Source: a virus
Direction: 5' to 3' (one strand)
DNA length: 64,000 nucleotides
Virus record (IMG/VR): IMGVR_UViG_3300032050_000075
Coordinates: 1 to 64,000 of that record
Shown here: in pieces, positions 41,886 to 51,642 of the stretch
Numbering within the stretch: position 1 is the first letter of the stretch
Layout of the letters: the number at the start of each line of letters is the position of its first letter
Position numbers and translations under genes: made by a program
The notes under the pieces: model-generated
The model's database searches: none
Seen by the model: only the letters and a program-made list of their open reading frames with translations
What the model was told of the DNA's origin: nothing

Positions 41886-44800
41886 TATTCTTCAGTTTCT
41901 GATAGTTGAGCTGGATCTTTTACAGAATTATTTCTTATGGAGTTTAACTGATTAATATTAGACTGGCTTACCTGCGCAAAGAAATCCTTGAAGTAACTTG
42001 TAATGCTGTTTAAATCGCTATCAGAAGATCCAAATATTGGATTGCTAAGAAACTTTCCTAGTTCATCAACTGCTTTTGCATGTCCACTATAACTATATCC
42101 GCCAAGTGCATTTCTAGTTACAGTAAGTTCACCAGCATCTTTAAAGCTAGTTATGGTAATTTTACCATCTAGATTCATAAGCATTTCATCATTACTCATT
42201 CTCATTGCTTGAAATGGTGCCGATACGGCTTTATTGGCATCCATAAAGAAAGTAATCTTGGTATCTTTACCTTCTGATAGTCTTTGTTGTAATTTCCAAG
42301 TAGGTCCTTGTTCCTTTTCATTACCTGCATGTTCCATAATCCAGTCAGGAGAAGGATCCAATGTTACAGCTACTTTATTGGCATCATTAGCGGCAACCGC
42401 ATTTAAATAATATATTCCCGTTGGTCTCTTTTGATTTTCACCAGTCTTGCCACCATAATTCATACTAGCTGAAGCAAAAAATGTTTTTAATGCAAGTTCA
42501 GCACTATTATCATGTTGAAAATCCTCAGAAGCATATTCTTCTGCTGTAATGTCGAATCCAGAACCATAAACGACTTTTGCACCATAATCATCTCTAAATG
42601 ATGGAGATGCCATCTTTGGAAGGAAATCTTTTTGAAAAATGTCCATTCCCATTGCATATCCTAGTGTATTATAGTTAGCTGCATCAAATCCATAGATTTT
42701 TGCGTTTGTAAAAAATCTATTTAATCCATCTTTACTGACAAGATTATCATCAAATACTGATTTTAATTTTAAATTACCATCAGGATTTTTAGATAGAGTT
42801 TCATGTGCTTCTTTAAGATTCTCATAAATATCAATTGCATCATCTCGCATATCTGCAATTCTTTCTTCCTCAGAAATGCCATATTCAGTATCTCCACTAA
42901 AGTCAGTACCCATAAAACTTCTAATTCCAGTTTTAGGATAATCCTGCATATTATTTTTATTGGCCTCAATATATGCTGCAACAAATTCATTTTCAGTTCT
43001 AGCACTAGTCATGTCAGGTCTCCAGAATAACTTACTTGTTTCTGCAGTAGTACCAGCTTCATTTGCCATAGCTACACCTATCTGCTGATTGTTTTGAGTC
43101 ATTGTGTTTTTAAGGCTGGCAATTAATCGATTACCATTATCAATATTTACTTGCCTTCCTTCCATTGCAATTTTTGCCTGAGAAATACCATCTTCGTATG
43201 ATGTACCTTTATATAAAGTATGGGCTTGATTGGTGGCATTTAAAACTCGTTTGTTTACTTCATTATAGTAATCAGTAGAACTTGGGTCCGATAAATTTGT
43301 AAGATCACCTACAAGTTGGTATATGCCATTTTGATCTTTTGCTACTAATCCTCTACTCTTTACAGCTCCAGGAACTGTAATGGTTTCTTTACCAGTAAAG
43401 CCTTCTACAATATTTGCAGCACCAGCACCAAGTGCAGCAGTACCAGCAGCACCGATTGCTATTTGTGCTGGCAATGTCGCTCCGCCAGTAAATACAGTAC
43501 CAAGTAATGCCTCTGCCCATGCTCCTACACCAAGTACAGATTGCATGAAACCTTTTCCAACTTTACTCCAGTCAGTCGGAAGATCTTCGCCATCTTTAGT
43601 ATAATCTTGTTGCTTATCAATTATTTGGTATTCTACTACTGCTTCTTTTATATCCTGTTCAGCTTTCTGCTTCTGCTCAGGCGTTGTATTAGGATCAGTA
43701 AGAATGGTATTTTGAAAATCTAAAAATGACTGAATATTTTCTTTTACAAGAGAAGTATTAGTAGTTGTTGTCTGATCCAGGGCAGCTTCATTTTCTCTTT
43801 GAATGGCAACATTTTCAGTCGTTGTTCCACCAGGTCCAGGAATAGCAACATCTGCACCTGTATTAAGTAATGGATTTAATGATCCACCAGGTACTGCATT
43901 TCCTGTTTCTTTAAGTATCTCCGTTGCGATATCCATAATTTTGAGAGTCTTCTTTTTCTCAAAATCATCTTGTTGTAGCATCCATTTATTTCTAAACTGA
44001 ACTGCTTCAAGATCATATGGATTAACCTGAAAATCTACCTTAGCTTTACTAGTAGCATATTGTGATGCAGTAGTAAGAGCAAGATCATCTATCTTAAAAT
44101 AAGATAGTGCATTATCAACTCGGTATCTTAATGACTCACGGTCCAAGCCGTTAATATCAATACCATCTACTTGTGATAATACTTCTTTATTTTTATTAGA
44201 GTCAGCAGCTAATACAGATTGGTCACTAAGAGTGCCTTGATACATTGCAACCAGATCTTTATCTAACTCAGGATCAATACCATAGGTAGCAACTCTATTT
44301 TCAATTACTTTTTTATTTGTATTAGCAGCTTCTAGTTTTTCAGTTGTCTGCTTATTTAATTCCGCATAGTACCGATTAATTTCAGTTACTTTATTTTGCA
44401 AGTATTCCGTTTCAGCAGCAAACTCATCACCATTAAACTTTATGGCATTCTCTTTAGAGTAATTCTTTCTTTCAAGATATGCCTGAGTTTCGGTCATTGC
44501 CTTTACTCTAGGGTCGGAAAGCAATACTGATGAAAATGTATTTTGAAGAGTAGGAATTGCCTGTTGACCATTGGTATGCTTAAAAATAAATCCATTAGAG
44601 AAATCTAGGTACTCAGGATTAATGTTGTTATCTTTAGCAAACTTAAATAGTTTTTCTGTGGTATCAATATACGGTGTATACTCTGGATTTCTATATCTCA
44701 ATGACTCATCATCACTTGATTTAGCAAAATCTTCGGCCTGATAATGTAATGCTGTTACACCTTCATTCCAGTATCTTTCATCATTTTTAGGATTAGGATT

Positions 44801-45181
44801 CCTCTTAAGTGCATCAGCTCTTTGCAGCTGACCATAATACTGTTTTGTAAATGCTATATCTTTTCTGAAATAGTCATTATCAATCAGAGGTTGGAATAAC
44901 TTACTTGCTTCCAGAACATTTTCCTGCAGAGATAAATCCACACCAGAAAGTCGCTTTATATCAGCATCAATTTGTGTAAATAATGAATCCCTTCTATCTT
45001 TATTATCTTGTCTAAGTAGTTCAGAATTAAGCATTTGGCCATAGATAGAACTGATTCTATTATAGCCAGCTTGATACTGCTGCTGCTTATGTTCAAGTGC
45101 AGATTGGAAAAAGTTAAAATCCGGCTTAAACGGCTGGATTTGTGGAATGTAATCTTGTATACCAGGTATGTACGTTGCCAT
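41885..45181 (-). CDS. Large internal virion protein with Ala/Gly-rich hydrophobic segment, 1098 aa
   Basis: The opening IPGIQDYIPQIQPFKPDFNF and the helical region after it suit a structural protein. Residues about 540-590 form a long hydrophobic Ala/Gly stretch (LLGTVFTGGATLPAQIAIGA, then AGTAALGAGAANIVEG), unusual in a soluble protein and suggestive of a segment that inserts in a membrane during DNA delivery. Between about residue 640 and the end the protein is mixed alpha/beta. By its place it is a likely ejected cargo protein. Its stop overlaps the next start by one base. Confidence 0.7.
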   Translation of the reverse strand: MATYIPGIQDYIPQIQPFKPDFNFFQSALEHKQQQYQAGYNRISSIYGQMLNSELLRQDNKDRRDSLFTQIDADIKRLSGVDLSLQENVLEASKLFQPLIDNDYFRKDIAFTKQYYGQLQRADALKRNPNPKNDERYWNEGVTALHYQAEDFAKSSDDESLRYRNPEYTPYIDTTEKLFKFAKDNNINPEYLDFSNGFIFKHTNGQQAIPTLQNTFSSVLLSDPRVKAMTETQAYLERKNYSKENAIKFNGDEFAAETEYLQNKVTEINRYYAELNKQTTEKLEAANTNKKVIENRVATYGIDPELDKDLVAMYQGTLSDQSVLAADSNKNKEVLSQVDGIDINGLDRESLRYRVDNALSYFKIDDLALTTASQYATSKAKVDFQVNPYDLEAVQFRNKWMLQQDDFEKKKTLKIMDIATEILKETGNAVPGGSLNPLLNTGADVAIPGPGGTTTENVAIQRENEAALDQTTTTNTSLVKENIQSFLDFQNTILTDPNTTPEQKQKAEQDIKEAVVEYQIIDKQQDYTKDGEDLPTDWSKVGKGFMQSVLGVGAWAEALLGTVFTGGATLPAQIAIGAAGTAALGAGAANIVEGFTGKETITVPGAVKSRGLVAKDQNGIYQLVGDLTNLSDPSSTDYYNEVNKRVLNATNQAHTLYKGTSYEDGISQAKIAMEGRQVNIDNGNRLIASLKNTMTQNNQQIGVAMANEAGTTAETSKLFWRPDMTSARTENEFVAAYIEANKNNMQDYPKTGIRSFMGTDFSGDTEYGISEEERIADMRDDAIDIYENLKEAHETLSKNPDGNLKLKSVFDDNLVSKDGLNRFFTNAKIYGFDAANYNTLGYAMGMDIFQKDFLPKMASPSFRDDYGAKVVYGSGFDITAEEYASEDFQHDNSAELALKTFFASASMNYGGKTGENQKRPTGIYYLNAVAANDANKVAVTLDPSPDWIMEHAGNEKEQGPTWKLQQRLSEGKDTKITFFMDANKAVSAPFQAMRMSNDEMLMNLDGKITITSFKDAGELTVTRNALGGYSYSGHAKAVDELGKFLSNPIFGSSDSDLNSITSYFKDFFAQVSQSNINQLNSIRNNSVKDPAQLSETEE

Positions 45182-45238
45182 TTCTTATACTAAAATACGA
45201 AGAAATTTATAAAGTTTAATAAACTTCTCAAGTTTAAA
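45182..45238 (-). other. 57-base gap with a short palindrome
   Basis: The gap between the 938-aa and 1098-aa genes holds a perfect 7-bp inverted repeat, AAGTTTA (45212-45218) and TAAACTT (45220-45226), with a 1-base centre. No U-tract follows, and no TAnnTTTG box is seen. It may be an operator or a weak hairpin. Confidence 0.4.
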
Positions 45239-48055
45239 TTATCGTGTATAACCTACTGTATATGCAAATGGAACTAGTCCTCCTTTTTTATAACCCTGTC
45301 CATCGGTATAGTAATTACCAGGTCCAGGATTTTGCACAAACATATCATTAGGTATCGCATTAGAATAGGCATTATAGAAATTCTGTTGCGCTGAATATTG
45401 TTGTGGCTTTAATCTAGAATTTGCGTTCCAAATTGCTACAGCAGATTCCTCAGAAATATCAGGATGCTGATTTTTCCATTGAACAAAGGCATTAGCATTT
45501 TGTGTCATTGCAGATGCCTGTCCAGCATTCTCGTCTGCCATCATCGGCATACCAGATCTGAAGTTCATAAATCCGCCTGTAGATGGGTCAACAATATAAT
45601 TTGGATAGAGTTGATTCAATACCTGTGCCTGTGCACGATTAGTAACTGCATCAATATATGCTTGACGCAGGTTACCTCTTGCCATGCGCTTGGCATTATC
45701 ATAATTCTGATTAAGAGTATTAAACTCATCAACATACTGTTTTGTAAACTGCTGATTCTTGATGGTGGCCTCATTTAGAATATCAGTCTTCTTATAAGCA
45801 AACTCATTAGATACACCAACATTTAAGTTATTATATCTACCCATTGTGTTGGCAATACTTTCAGCAGCAGTTCCTTGTATGGCAGCCAAACGTGCTCCCA
45901 TTGACTGTGCAGATGTACCCATACCTCTAGCTACATCAGCAGCCATTCCAGCCGTTTCCTGAATAGCAGCAATCTCTCTTGATGGATCATAGAATGTAGG
46001 CTGTGGAACGTACGGGGTATATGTAGGTTTGTAAGGCTTATACCTCTTAATGCTATACAGATCTTGAAGTGCGCCAGATGTTTTAATAATATCCTGTAAC
46101 CACCAAGGCGAATAACTACCTGATCTTGTATATTTAGGAGATTCGCCACGGACAACATCTTTAATTTCTTCTTCAGTTGTTACTTCCTCATCAGAAATTT
46201 GGGTAATTGGTTTATCATAGGTAAAGGCATCAGCATGTTCAAGGCCTAGTTTTTTATCTGACCCAAGACTTGGTCTAAAGTCCTCATCTGCAAAATAGGA
46301 TTCTACAGCATCTGCAAAACCAAGACTAGAGTATTCCTTACCATCACGATCCTTTATTACTCTTTTAGGGTCAAGCTTTGCTACTTTTCTACCTGAGATA
46401 AAATCTTTACTGTAAAGCTTTTCTGGATTTTCTATGTTAGCTGCAATATGTGGATCTGAAATATCAAATCCTAGATTGTACAGCATTTCTTTTCTATTCT
46501 TTCTTTTCTCGTCGTTAGTAACAACATTTGGATTATTCCAGTCAGCTCCCGTCTTATCTTGATTCTTAGCTTTCCAGAAACGGTACTCATAAAAATCAGA
46601 GTCAGTATATCCGTAGAATCCAGAGTCACCAGAGCCTTGTAATGAGACATTTAGTTCAGGAGTACCTACACCAATTTGTCCATTAGCCTTACCTACAGAA
46701 AAGAAGTCAGTTAAGAATTCTTTCTCCTCTGTATTTAGTTTACTCTTTGCTGAATCCTTAATTTCCCATCCAGGATTTCTTGTCTCATTCCCTACTTTAA
46801 ATGGTTTATCATGATATACAGCTGCTTTTTGATTCTCAAGTTTATTAAGAATTTCTAATGCTTTGCCTTTATTTTGTTCAAACTGTGCAGGATCAATTTG
46901 CTGTCCTGACTTAGTCGCCCTAATAGGTTTATTAATATCATATCCGCCTATTTGGTAATACTTACCATCTGTTTCTAAATAGATATCACCAGTACTAACT
47001 GCTTTATCTTTAGGTACTACTTTAGTGGGGTCAATATTAGTTGTCTTCTTAGTCGTAACCCGGTATCTTTTACCATCACGTTCAATTATTCTTTCTCCCT
47101 CTTTAGTAGTAGGAAGATTATTTTGTCCGTAGAATGCTGAATCAAAACTCTTAACACGGATACCTCTACCATCTACATAGTAAGGATTACCATTTGAATC
47201 TTGTCTATAGAATATTCCCGTAGATGGATCTGGTTTTTCTTCTTTGGTTACTGTGCTTTCAGATACTACTTGAGTAAGTAAATCTGTATAAAGCTGAACT
47301 AAGTAATTTCTTTCTGCATCTCTTCTTGCTCTTCTTTCTGCTTTTCTAATTTGTCTATTAGACGGCAAAGAATTTAATTCTGCTTCTTGTTCAGGAGTTA
47401 CTTGTCCACCAACCTGATATGTAGACATACTTCCACCATATCTAGCCATTGGCATCTGACCTCCACCAGCTGACTGTAAATCAGTTGGTAAAATCATTGC
47501 AGGATCTATGTTATACTTTGCCAAGTATGGCATAGCAACTAAAGGAATTCCTCCTGGGAATCCTTTCATAGATTCTTGAATCAGTGCTAGTTTTCCAAGC
47601 TTAATCTGAAAGTTTGCAATGTTTAGTTCAGCAGTTTGAATCTGTAACTTATCCGAATCTGGATCTTGCAGAATTCTTCTAAACTTATTTATATCATACT
47701 TCTTAGCAATCTCAGCAGGAGTGTATCCTTTATTGCTTGCTGGCATTCCAAATTCCTTCAGAAGATCTGCATCCTTAATCCTCATACTCTTTGTATCACT
47801 AAATACAAAAGAGTCTGGAGGTATATTCATCGGTACACCACCCTCATAGTGTCTTGGACCGTGAATTCTATAATGTGCTGGCAATCCTTCTTTATCTGGA
47901 AGGAATACAGTTTCACCACCTTCTGTCTCAACATTAGCCATAGACCTGTCTACAGGTCCTAATGATTGGCGTACAGATAACGGCTTTTTAGCTAATGAGT
48001 TTGGGATATATGTTGGGGCCATTTGATAGGCCTGTACAAAGCTTTTATTATACAT
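45239..48055 (-). CDS. Virion protein with Gly-Gly repeats, 938 aa
   Basis: The N-terminal domain (residues about 38-105: NVETEGGETVFLPDKEG, RIHGPRHYEGGVPMNIP, DSFVFSDTKSMRIKDADLL) is a conserved-looking module that I associate with structural proteins in Bacteroidota phages. Residues 203-217 contain MARYGGSMSTYQVGG, and the C-terminus reads KKGGLVPFAYTVGYTR. A central region (SNRQIRKAERRARRDAERN) is a charged helix. A second conserved part at about 690-860 is helical and Ala-rich. It lies after the muzzle gene, so it is probably an internal or tail-adjacent virion protein. Confidence 0.7.
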   Translation of the reverse strand: MYNKSFVQAYQMAPTYIPNSLAKKPLSVRQSLGPVDRSMANVETEGGETVFLPDKEGLPAHYRIHGPRHYEGGVPMNIPPDSFVFSDTKSMRIKDADLLKEFGMPASNKGYTPAEIAKKYDINKFRRILQDPDSDKLQIQTAELNIANFQIKLGKLALIQESMKGFPGGIPLVAMPYLAKYNIDPAMILPTDLQSAGGGQMPMARYGGSMSTYQVGGQVTPEQEAELNSLPSNRQIRKAERRARRDAERNYLVQLYTDLLTQVVSESTVTKEEKPDPSTGIFYRQDSNGNPYYVDGRGIRVKSFDSAFYGQNNLPTTKEGERIIERDGKRYRVTTKKTTNIDPTKVVPKDKAVSTGDIYLETDGKYYQIGGYDINKPIRATKSGQQIDPAQFEQNKGKALEILNKLENQKAAVYHDKPFKVGNETRNPGWEIKDSAKSKLNTEEKEFLTDFFSVGKANGQIGVGTPELNVSLQGSGDSGFYGYTDSDFYEYRFWKAKNQDKTGADWNNPNVVTNDEKRKNRKEMLYNLGFDISDPHIAANIENPEKLYSKDFISGRKVAKLDPKRVIKDRDGKEYSSLGFADAVESYFADEDFRPSLGSDKKLGLEHADAFTYDKPITQISDEEVTTEEEIKDVVRGESPKYTRSGSYSPWWLQDIIKTSGALQDLYSIKRYKPYKPTYTPYVPQPTFYDPSREIAAIQETAGMAADVARGMGTSAQSMGARLAAIQGTAAESIANTMGRYNNLNVGVSNEFAYKKTDILNEATIKNQQFTKQYVDEFNTLNQNYDNAKRMARGNLRQAYIDAVTNRAQAQVLNQLYPNYIVDPSTGGFMNFRSGMPMMADENAGQASAMTQNANAFVQWKNQHPDISEESAVAIWNANSRLKPQQYSAQQNFYNAYSNAIPNDMFVQNPGPGNYYTDGQGYKKGGLVPFAYTVGYTR

Positions 48056-48064
48056 AGTACAAAA

Positions 48065-49981
48065 TTACTTTTTACCTTTAGTTTTCTTAAGCATCTGAGG
48101 TGTCAGAAAAAACAAATCTGCAGTATCATACATCATCATACCACCATATTGTGCCCCTGTATATCCTACAGGAACCATTTGATCTGGCGCAGAATCAGCA
48201 CCTGCTGGATTATTAAATGCGGTCCAACCACTATATTGACCTACATTATTTGCCCATTGGTCAGGACGCATACTTATACGCTCAAATTTCTTCTGATTTG
48301 GAGCCTCAAACATGCTATTTATAACATTAGTTCCTAAATCAACCTTAGGCATAAAATTAGGATCAAAGTTTTTAACTCTACTTACATCATATCCTACTTC
48401 AAATTCTCCTTGATCTGCTGGTTCAGCAGCTTTGGATGGATCAATGTATTGAGATTTACCTTCTGCATTAAGCTTGTAGTTATCCATGTTAACCATGTCT
48501 AATGTTTTCTGCCAAGGTGCTTGAAATCCAGTTTGGCTAGGTCCTGTCATACCTTGATACATTGGCAATACATATGGTCCTCCCATTCTGAATGGAAGGT
48601 TATCTTCGCCATCAGAGAATTCACCAGAAAATCTAGTATCTAGATTTTGCTTAGGTGCGGTTTGATTATCTATATAGGGTTGATTTACAACAGGCTTCTT
48701 CATTGCAGCTTTTTTCTTAGCTACATTAGGATCCATTGAGTTAGTATTAGAAGGTGCTTGACTAGTCCCAGAGTTTCTACCAACCTGCATAGCATCCCAA
48801 TCCTGCATTGCTCCTATTCTATATTTTGCATATTCAACTTCTTTAGGATCATTAGAATTTAATTGCTGAAGCAATCTTTCTCTTTGGGTCATGTTTGTCC
48901 CAATAAACTTTTCATCTAAATCAGGATACTTACTATTTGTAATATAATCAGCATCAGGACTCATAGACGAGGCAGCAGTTCTAGCAGCAGCTTGTTGTGC
49001 AGCAACTTGTGCATTAACACTAGGTGCATTATCAGGACCAAATAGATACTCATTCATGTATGGCCCATATGGACTCATTCCTTGAGTACCTGGTGCTGTT
49101 TGCTGATTCTGAGCTGGAGCAGGAGTAGTAGTTGTTGCTGGTTGACCTGGTACCGTTGGATCAAACCCTTTTTGACCAGGCATTAGATAAGGGGTACCCT
49201 TAAATTCTTGTTGGCCAGGTTGATTCTTAAATTTAATATTTACCTTTTTAATTCTATTTTTAGGGAGTATAGCCGCTCTTGTTTCATAGGAAATATCAGC
49301 AATATTAGCTGCGCCTGTTTTAATAGCTTCTAATTGTTCTGGAGTAAGATCTCCAAGTCCTTTTCCTTTTTGTTCTCTAATATTTCTCCAACTGGTTTTA
49401 TTATTTGGAATATAGAAGTTAAAAGGTTGGTTTCCACCGAATTGACCAACGGCTAATTGCTTCATATCACTTGATGAATCGTCTTCACTATTCATGATAC
49501 CAGCCATTATGTTCTTATACGCAGTTTGACGAAGTTTGTCAAAAAAGTCATTTGTCTTTTGCGTATAGAACGTCTGATCCTTTCCTGGTTCCTGCATCGA
49601 TGATCCACCGTTCTGCATAGCATAAAAAGCAGAACCTCCTACAGGACCCTGTGGATATAATTTAGCTTGAGGATATGCCTCCATATAACTACCACCTACA
49701 GCATAAGCATTATTACTGTTACTATAGACAGGGCTAAAGAACTGTGCTTCAGTCTGGATTTGTGGATATACAGGTCCTCCATAAGCATGAATGGTCGGAG
49801 GCACAGGTACGCCGTAACTAAAGAAGTTATTGGCAGTTGCTATTTGAGGAAATGCTTCAGGTAAACCTCCCATTTTCATTTTATAGGCGGGATAAGCATT
49901 AGTAAATGCTTCTTCTGTAGGATACATTCTATAGAATTCATCCTCAGTAAAACCTGTAAGTTTTAGAATTTCTTTTTTCAT
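48065..49981 (-). CDS. Virion protein rich in Gly-Gly and Pro-Gln motifs, 638 aa
   Basis: The first 140 residues repeat short Gly-Gly elements: MKMGGLPEAFPQ (35-46), HAYGGPVYPQ (66-75), YAVGGSYMEAYPQ (93-105) and VGGSAFYAMQNGG (114-126). Further copies are FRMGGPYVLPMYQG near 490 and AQYGGMMMYD near 618. The middle is Pro/Thr/Gln-rich and probably flexible (TTTTPAPAQNQQTAPGTQ). The short, acidic N-terminus (LTGFTEDEFYRMYPTEEAF) looks helical. No enzyme motif. It is likely a structural or cargo protein; the next upstream gene is 77 bases away, with a promoter-like site between. Confidence 0.65.
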   Translation of the reverse strand: MKKEILKLTGFTEDEFYRMYPTEEAFTNAYPAYKMKMGGLPEAFPQIATANNFFSYGVPVPPTIHAYGGPVYPQIQTEAQFFSPVYSNSNNAYAVGGSYMEAYPQAKLYPQGPVGGSAFYAMQNGGSSMQEPGKDQTFYTQKTNDFFDKLRQTAYKNIMAGIMNSEDDSSSDMKQLAVGQFGGNQPFNFYIPNNKTSWRNIREQKGKGLGDLTPEQLEAIKTGAANIADISYETRAAILPKNRIKKVNIKFKNQPGQQEFKGTPYLMPGQKGFDPTVPGQPATTTTPAPAQNQQTAPGTQGMSPYGPYMNEYLFGPDNAPSVNAQVAAQQAAARTAASSMSPDADYITNSKYPDLDEKFIGTNMTQRERLLQQLNSNDPKEVEYAKYRIGAMQDWDAMQVGRNSGTSQAPSNTNSMDPNVAKKKAAMKKPVVNQPYIDNQTAPKQNLDTRFSGEFSDGEDNLPFRMGGPYVLPMYQGMTGPSQTGFQAPWQKTLDMVNMDNYKLNAEGKSQYIDPSKAAEPADQGEFEVGYDVSRVKNFDPNFMPKVDLGTNVINSMFEAPNQKKFERISMRPDQWANNVGQYSGWTAFNNPAGADSAPDQMVPVGYTGAQYGGMMMYDTADLFFLTPQMLKKTKGKK

Positions 49982-50022
49982 GAAATTTATTTGTAATTAT
50001 CCAACTACCATATGCCTTTTGA

Positions 50023-50030
50023 CAAAGATA
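50023..50030 (-). promoter_or_regulatory. Possible TAnnTTTG promoter box before the 638-aa gene
   Basis: TATCTTTG on the minus strand at 50030-50023 matches the Bacteroidota -7 box, 42 bases before the ATG at 49981. I see no clear -33 TTTG at 19-21 bases upstream, so the evidence is only a short match in one of the few gaps of the late operon. Confidence 0.35.
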
Positions 50031-50058
50031 AGTCTTTATACTTAATATAGTTATAATC

Positions 50059-51642
50059 TTAATAGTTATCTAACCATCCACCTTGTTTTTTTACTGGAAT
50101 TGTTGGGTCAAAAAACTTTGGAATAGGTCTATCATAATCTAGCCCATGCATTCTTTTATTATAACCCCTCCAATAATTTGCTTCATTTCCCCATCTACCG
50201 CTAAGTTCATCCATTAAATACATCTGTTCTTGCTTGTCAAGTTCAGGATATTTTTTTAGGTATGGTGCATTTGCTGTAGAATTAGGCTGAGGCTTTGGCT
50301 TAGTAGAATTAATTATTTGTTCTGTTCCCCTTCTTAATGCCTTTCTTATTTCTGCTAACTCGGTGTCCTTGTTATCTGGTCGATACTGCATTAATTCTAC
50401 AACTGGCTTAGCCGAACCAAGTAATGCGTAATCTATTGGACCTAGAGTAGATTGAATAGCACCGGAAGGCAATTGCCTACTATTTCTTACTGCTTCCTGT
50501 AATTTTTGTTCTTGGAGCAGCTGTGCATTTTTTACAGTAGGGCCAATCTCTGGATTGTATCCTGGCAGATTAGCTTTTACCTGAGTTCCTTCTTGATACT
50601 TATCTAGCCAACCACCATATCTAAAGTTAGGTGCAGGTACTACCTTAGGTGCCTGTTTATATATATCCTCTTCTTTAATCTTAGATAGAACTGCTGCTGT
50701 ATTACTTGGAGGCATATATGTCATAGGCATAAGACCTGTATTCGGCATTTCAAGTCTAGCCTCTCTATATGGTGTAGGTTCTACTTTAGGCTTTTCTTTA
50801 TATACTGGTTTAATTGGTAGGTCAATAGCTTTAATTTTTTTTGCTTCTTTCGTAACCCAAGGATAATCCTCTCTTTCCCAACCATATGCTTTTTCATTTT
50901 CTCTGGCCAGTGCAACAGCAGCATCATATGTGCTCTTTCTGTATCTATCAGGAAGACTATTCCAAGCATTTGCGTTTTGTAAATATTCCTGATATACTTT
51001 ATTATAAGATTGATTAGCTTTTTTAAACTCTAATGGATCATCATAGTATTTTACCTGCTGACCTTTCTGAGCTTTATCTAACCAATTAGGTCTAGATAGA
51101 TCTGGTATAGATATATCTCCGCCGTTTGCATAATTTGGATACCTTAAAAATCCTTCTTTGTTTTCTATAGGAAACCCTAGTTTATTAACTTCTGGATTTA
51201 AACTATACTGTAAAAACTCTTTCCAGGATGTAGGATACCTTTTAGCCTTTAGCCATTCTCCTGTTTCATAATCTATAGATGGTAGATGCCCAAACTCATC
51301 CTCATTGTATAGTTCTTTGGCCCTATTAATATTATATCTCTCATCTTTAAACAGTGCAGAAGTTCCTTCGTACGGAAAACTATCTTCTGGCAATTCCTCT
51401 GCAGATACAATAGATTCTTTTATTTGCTTACCATATTGTGCCATTGGTATTTCATATACCATTTTTCCAGGAAACTGATAGTTACCTCCGGGCTGCATTA
51501 TAATTGGAGGTTGACCAGGTACATATCCCATTACAGGATATGGTACACCTTGCATTGTTATTCTACCATCTTCTGTTGGAACTGCAGTAGGCTGTCCTGG
51601 ATACTTCCATTGTCCGTACTTGCTTACTTTAAACTTTGCCAT
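50059..51642 (-). CDS. Virion protein with Gly-Gly motifs, 527 aa
   Basis: The protein repeats the short motif family of its neighbours: AQYGKQ near 68, YANGGDISIPDLSRPNWLDK near 170-190 followed by AQKGQQV, FRYGGWLDKYQEGTQV near 343-358 and KKQGGWLDNY at the C-terminus. The N-terminus is Gly/Pro-rich (QWKYPGQPTAVPTEDGR, GQPPIIMQPGG). No catalytic motif is visible. Its start overlaps the muzzle gene stop by one base. A role in the tail or in delivery of internal proteins is inferred from position. Confidence 0.65.
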   Translation of the reverse strand: MAKFKVSKYGQWKYPGQPTAVPTEDGRITMQGVPYPVMGYVPGQPPIIMQPGGNYQFPGKMVYEIPMAQYGKQIKESIVSAEELPEDSFPYEGTSALFKDERYNINRAKELYNEDEFGHLPSIDYETGEWLKAKRYPTSWKEFLQYSLNPEVNKLGFPIENKEGFLRYPNYANGGDISIPDLSRPNWLDKAQKGQQVKYYDDPLEFKKANQSYNKVYQEYLQNANAWNSLPDRYRKSTYDAAVALARENEKAYGWEREDYPWVTKEAKKIKAIDLPIKPVYKEKPKVEPTPYREARLEMPNTGLMPMTYMPPSNTAAVLSKIKEEDIYKQAPKVVPAPNFRYGGWLDKYQEGTQVKANLPGYNPEIGPTVKNAQLLQEQKLQEAVRNSRQLPSGAIQSTLGPIDYALLGSAKPVVELMQYRPDNKDTELAEIRKALRRGTEQIINSTKPKPQPNSTANAPYLKKYPELDKQEQMYLMDELSGRWGNEANYWRGYNKRMHGLDYDRPIPKFFDPTIPVKKQGGWLDNY

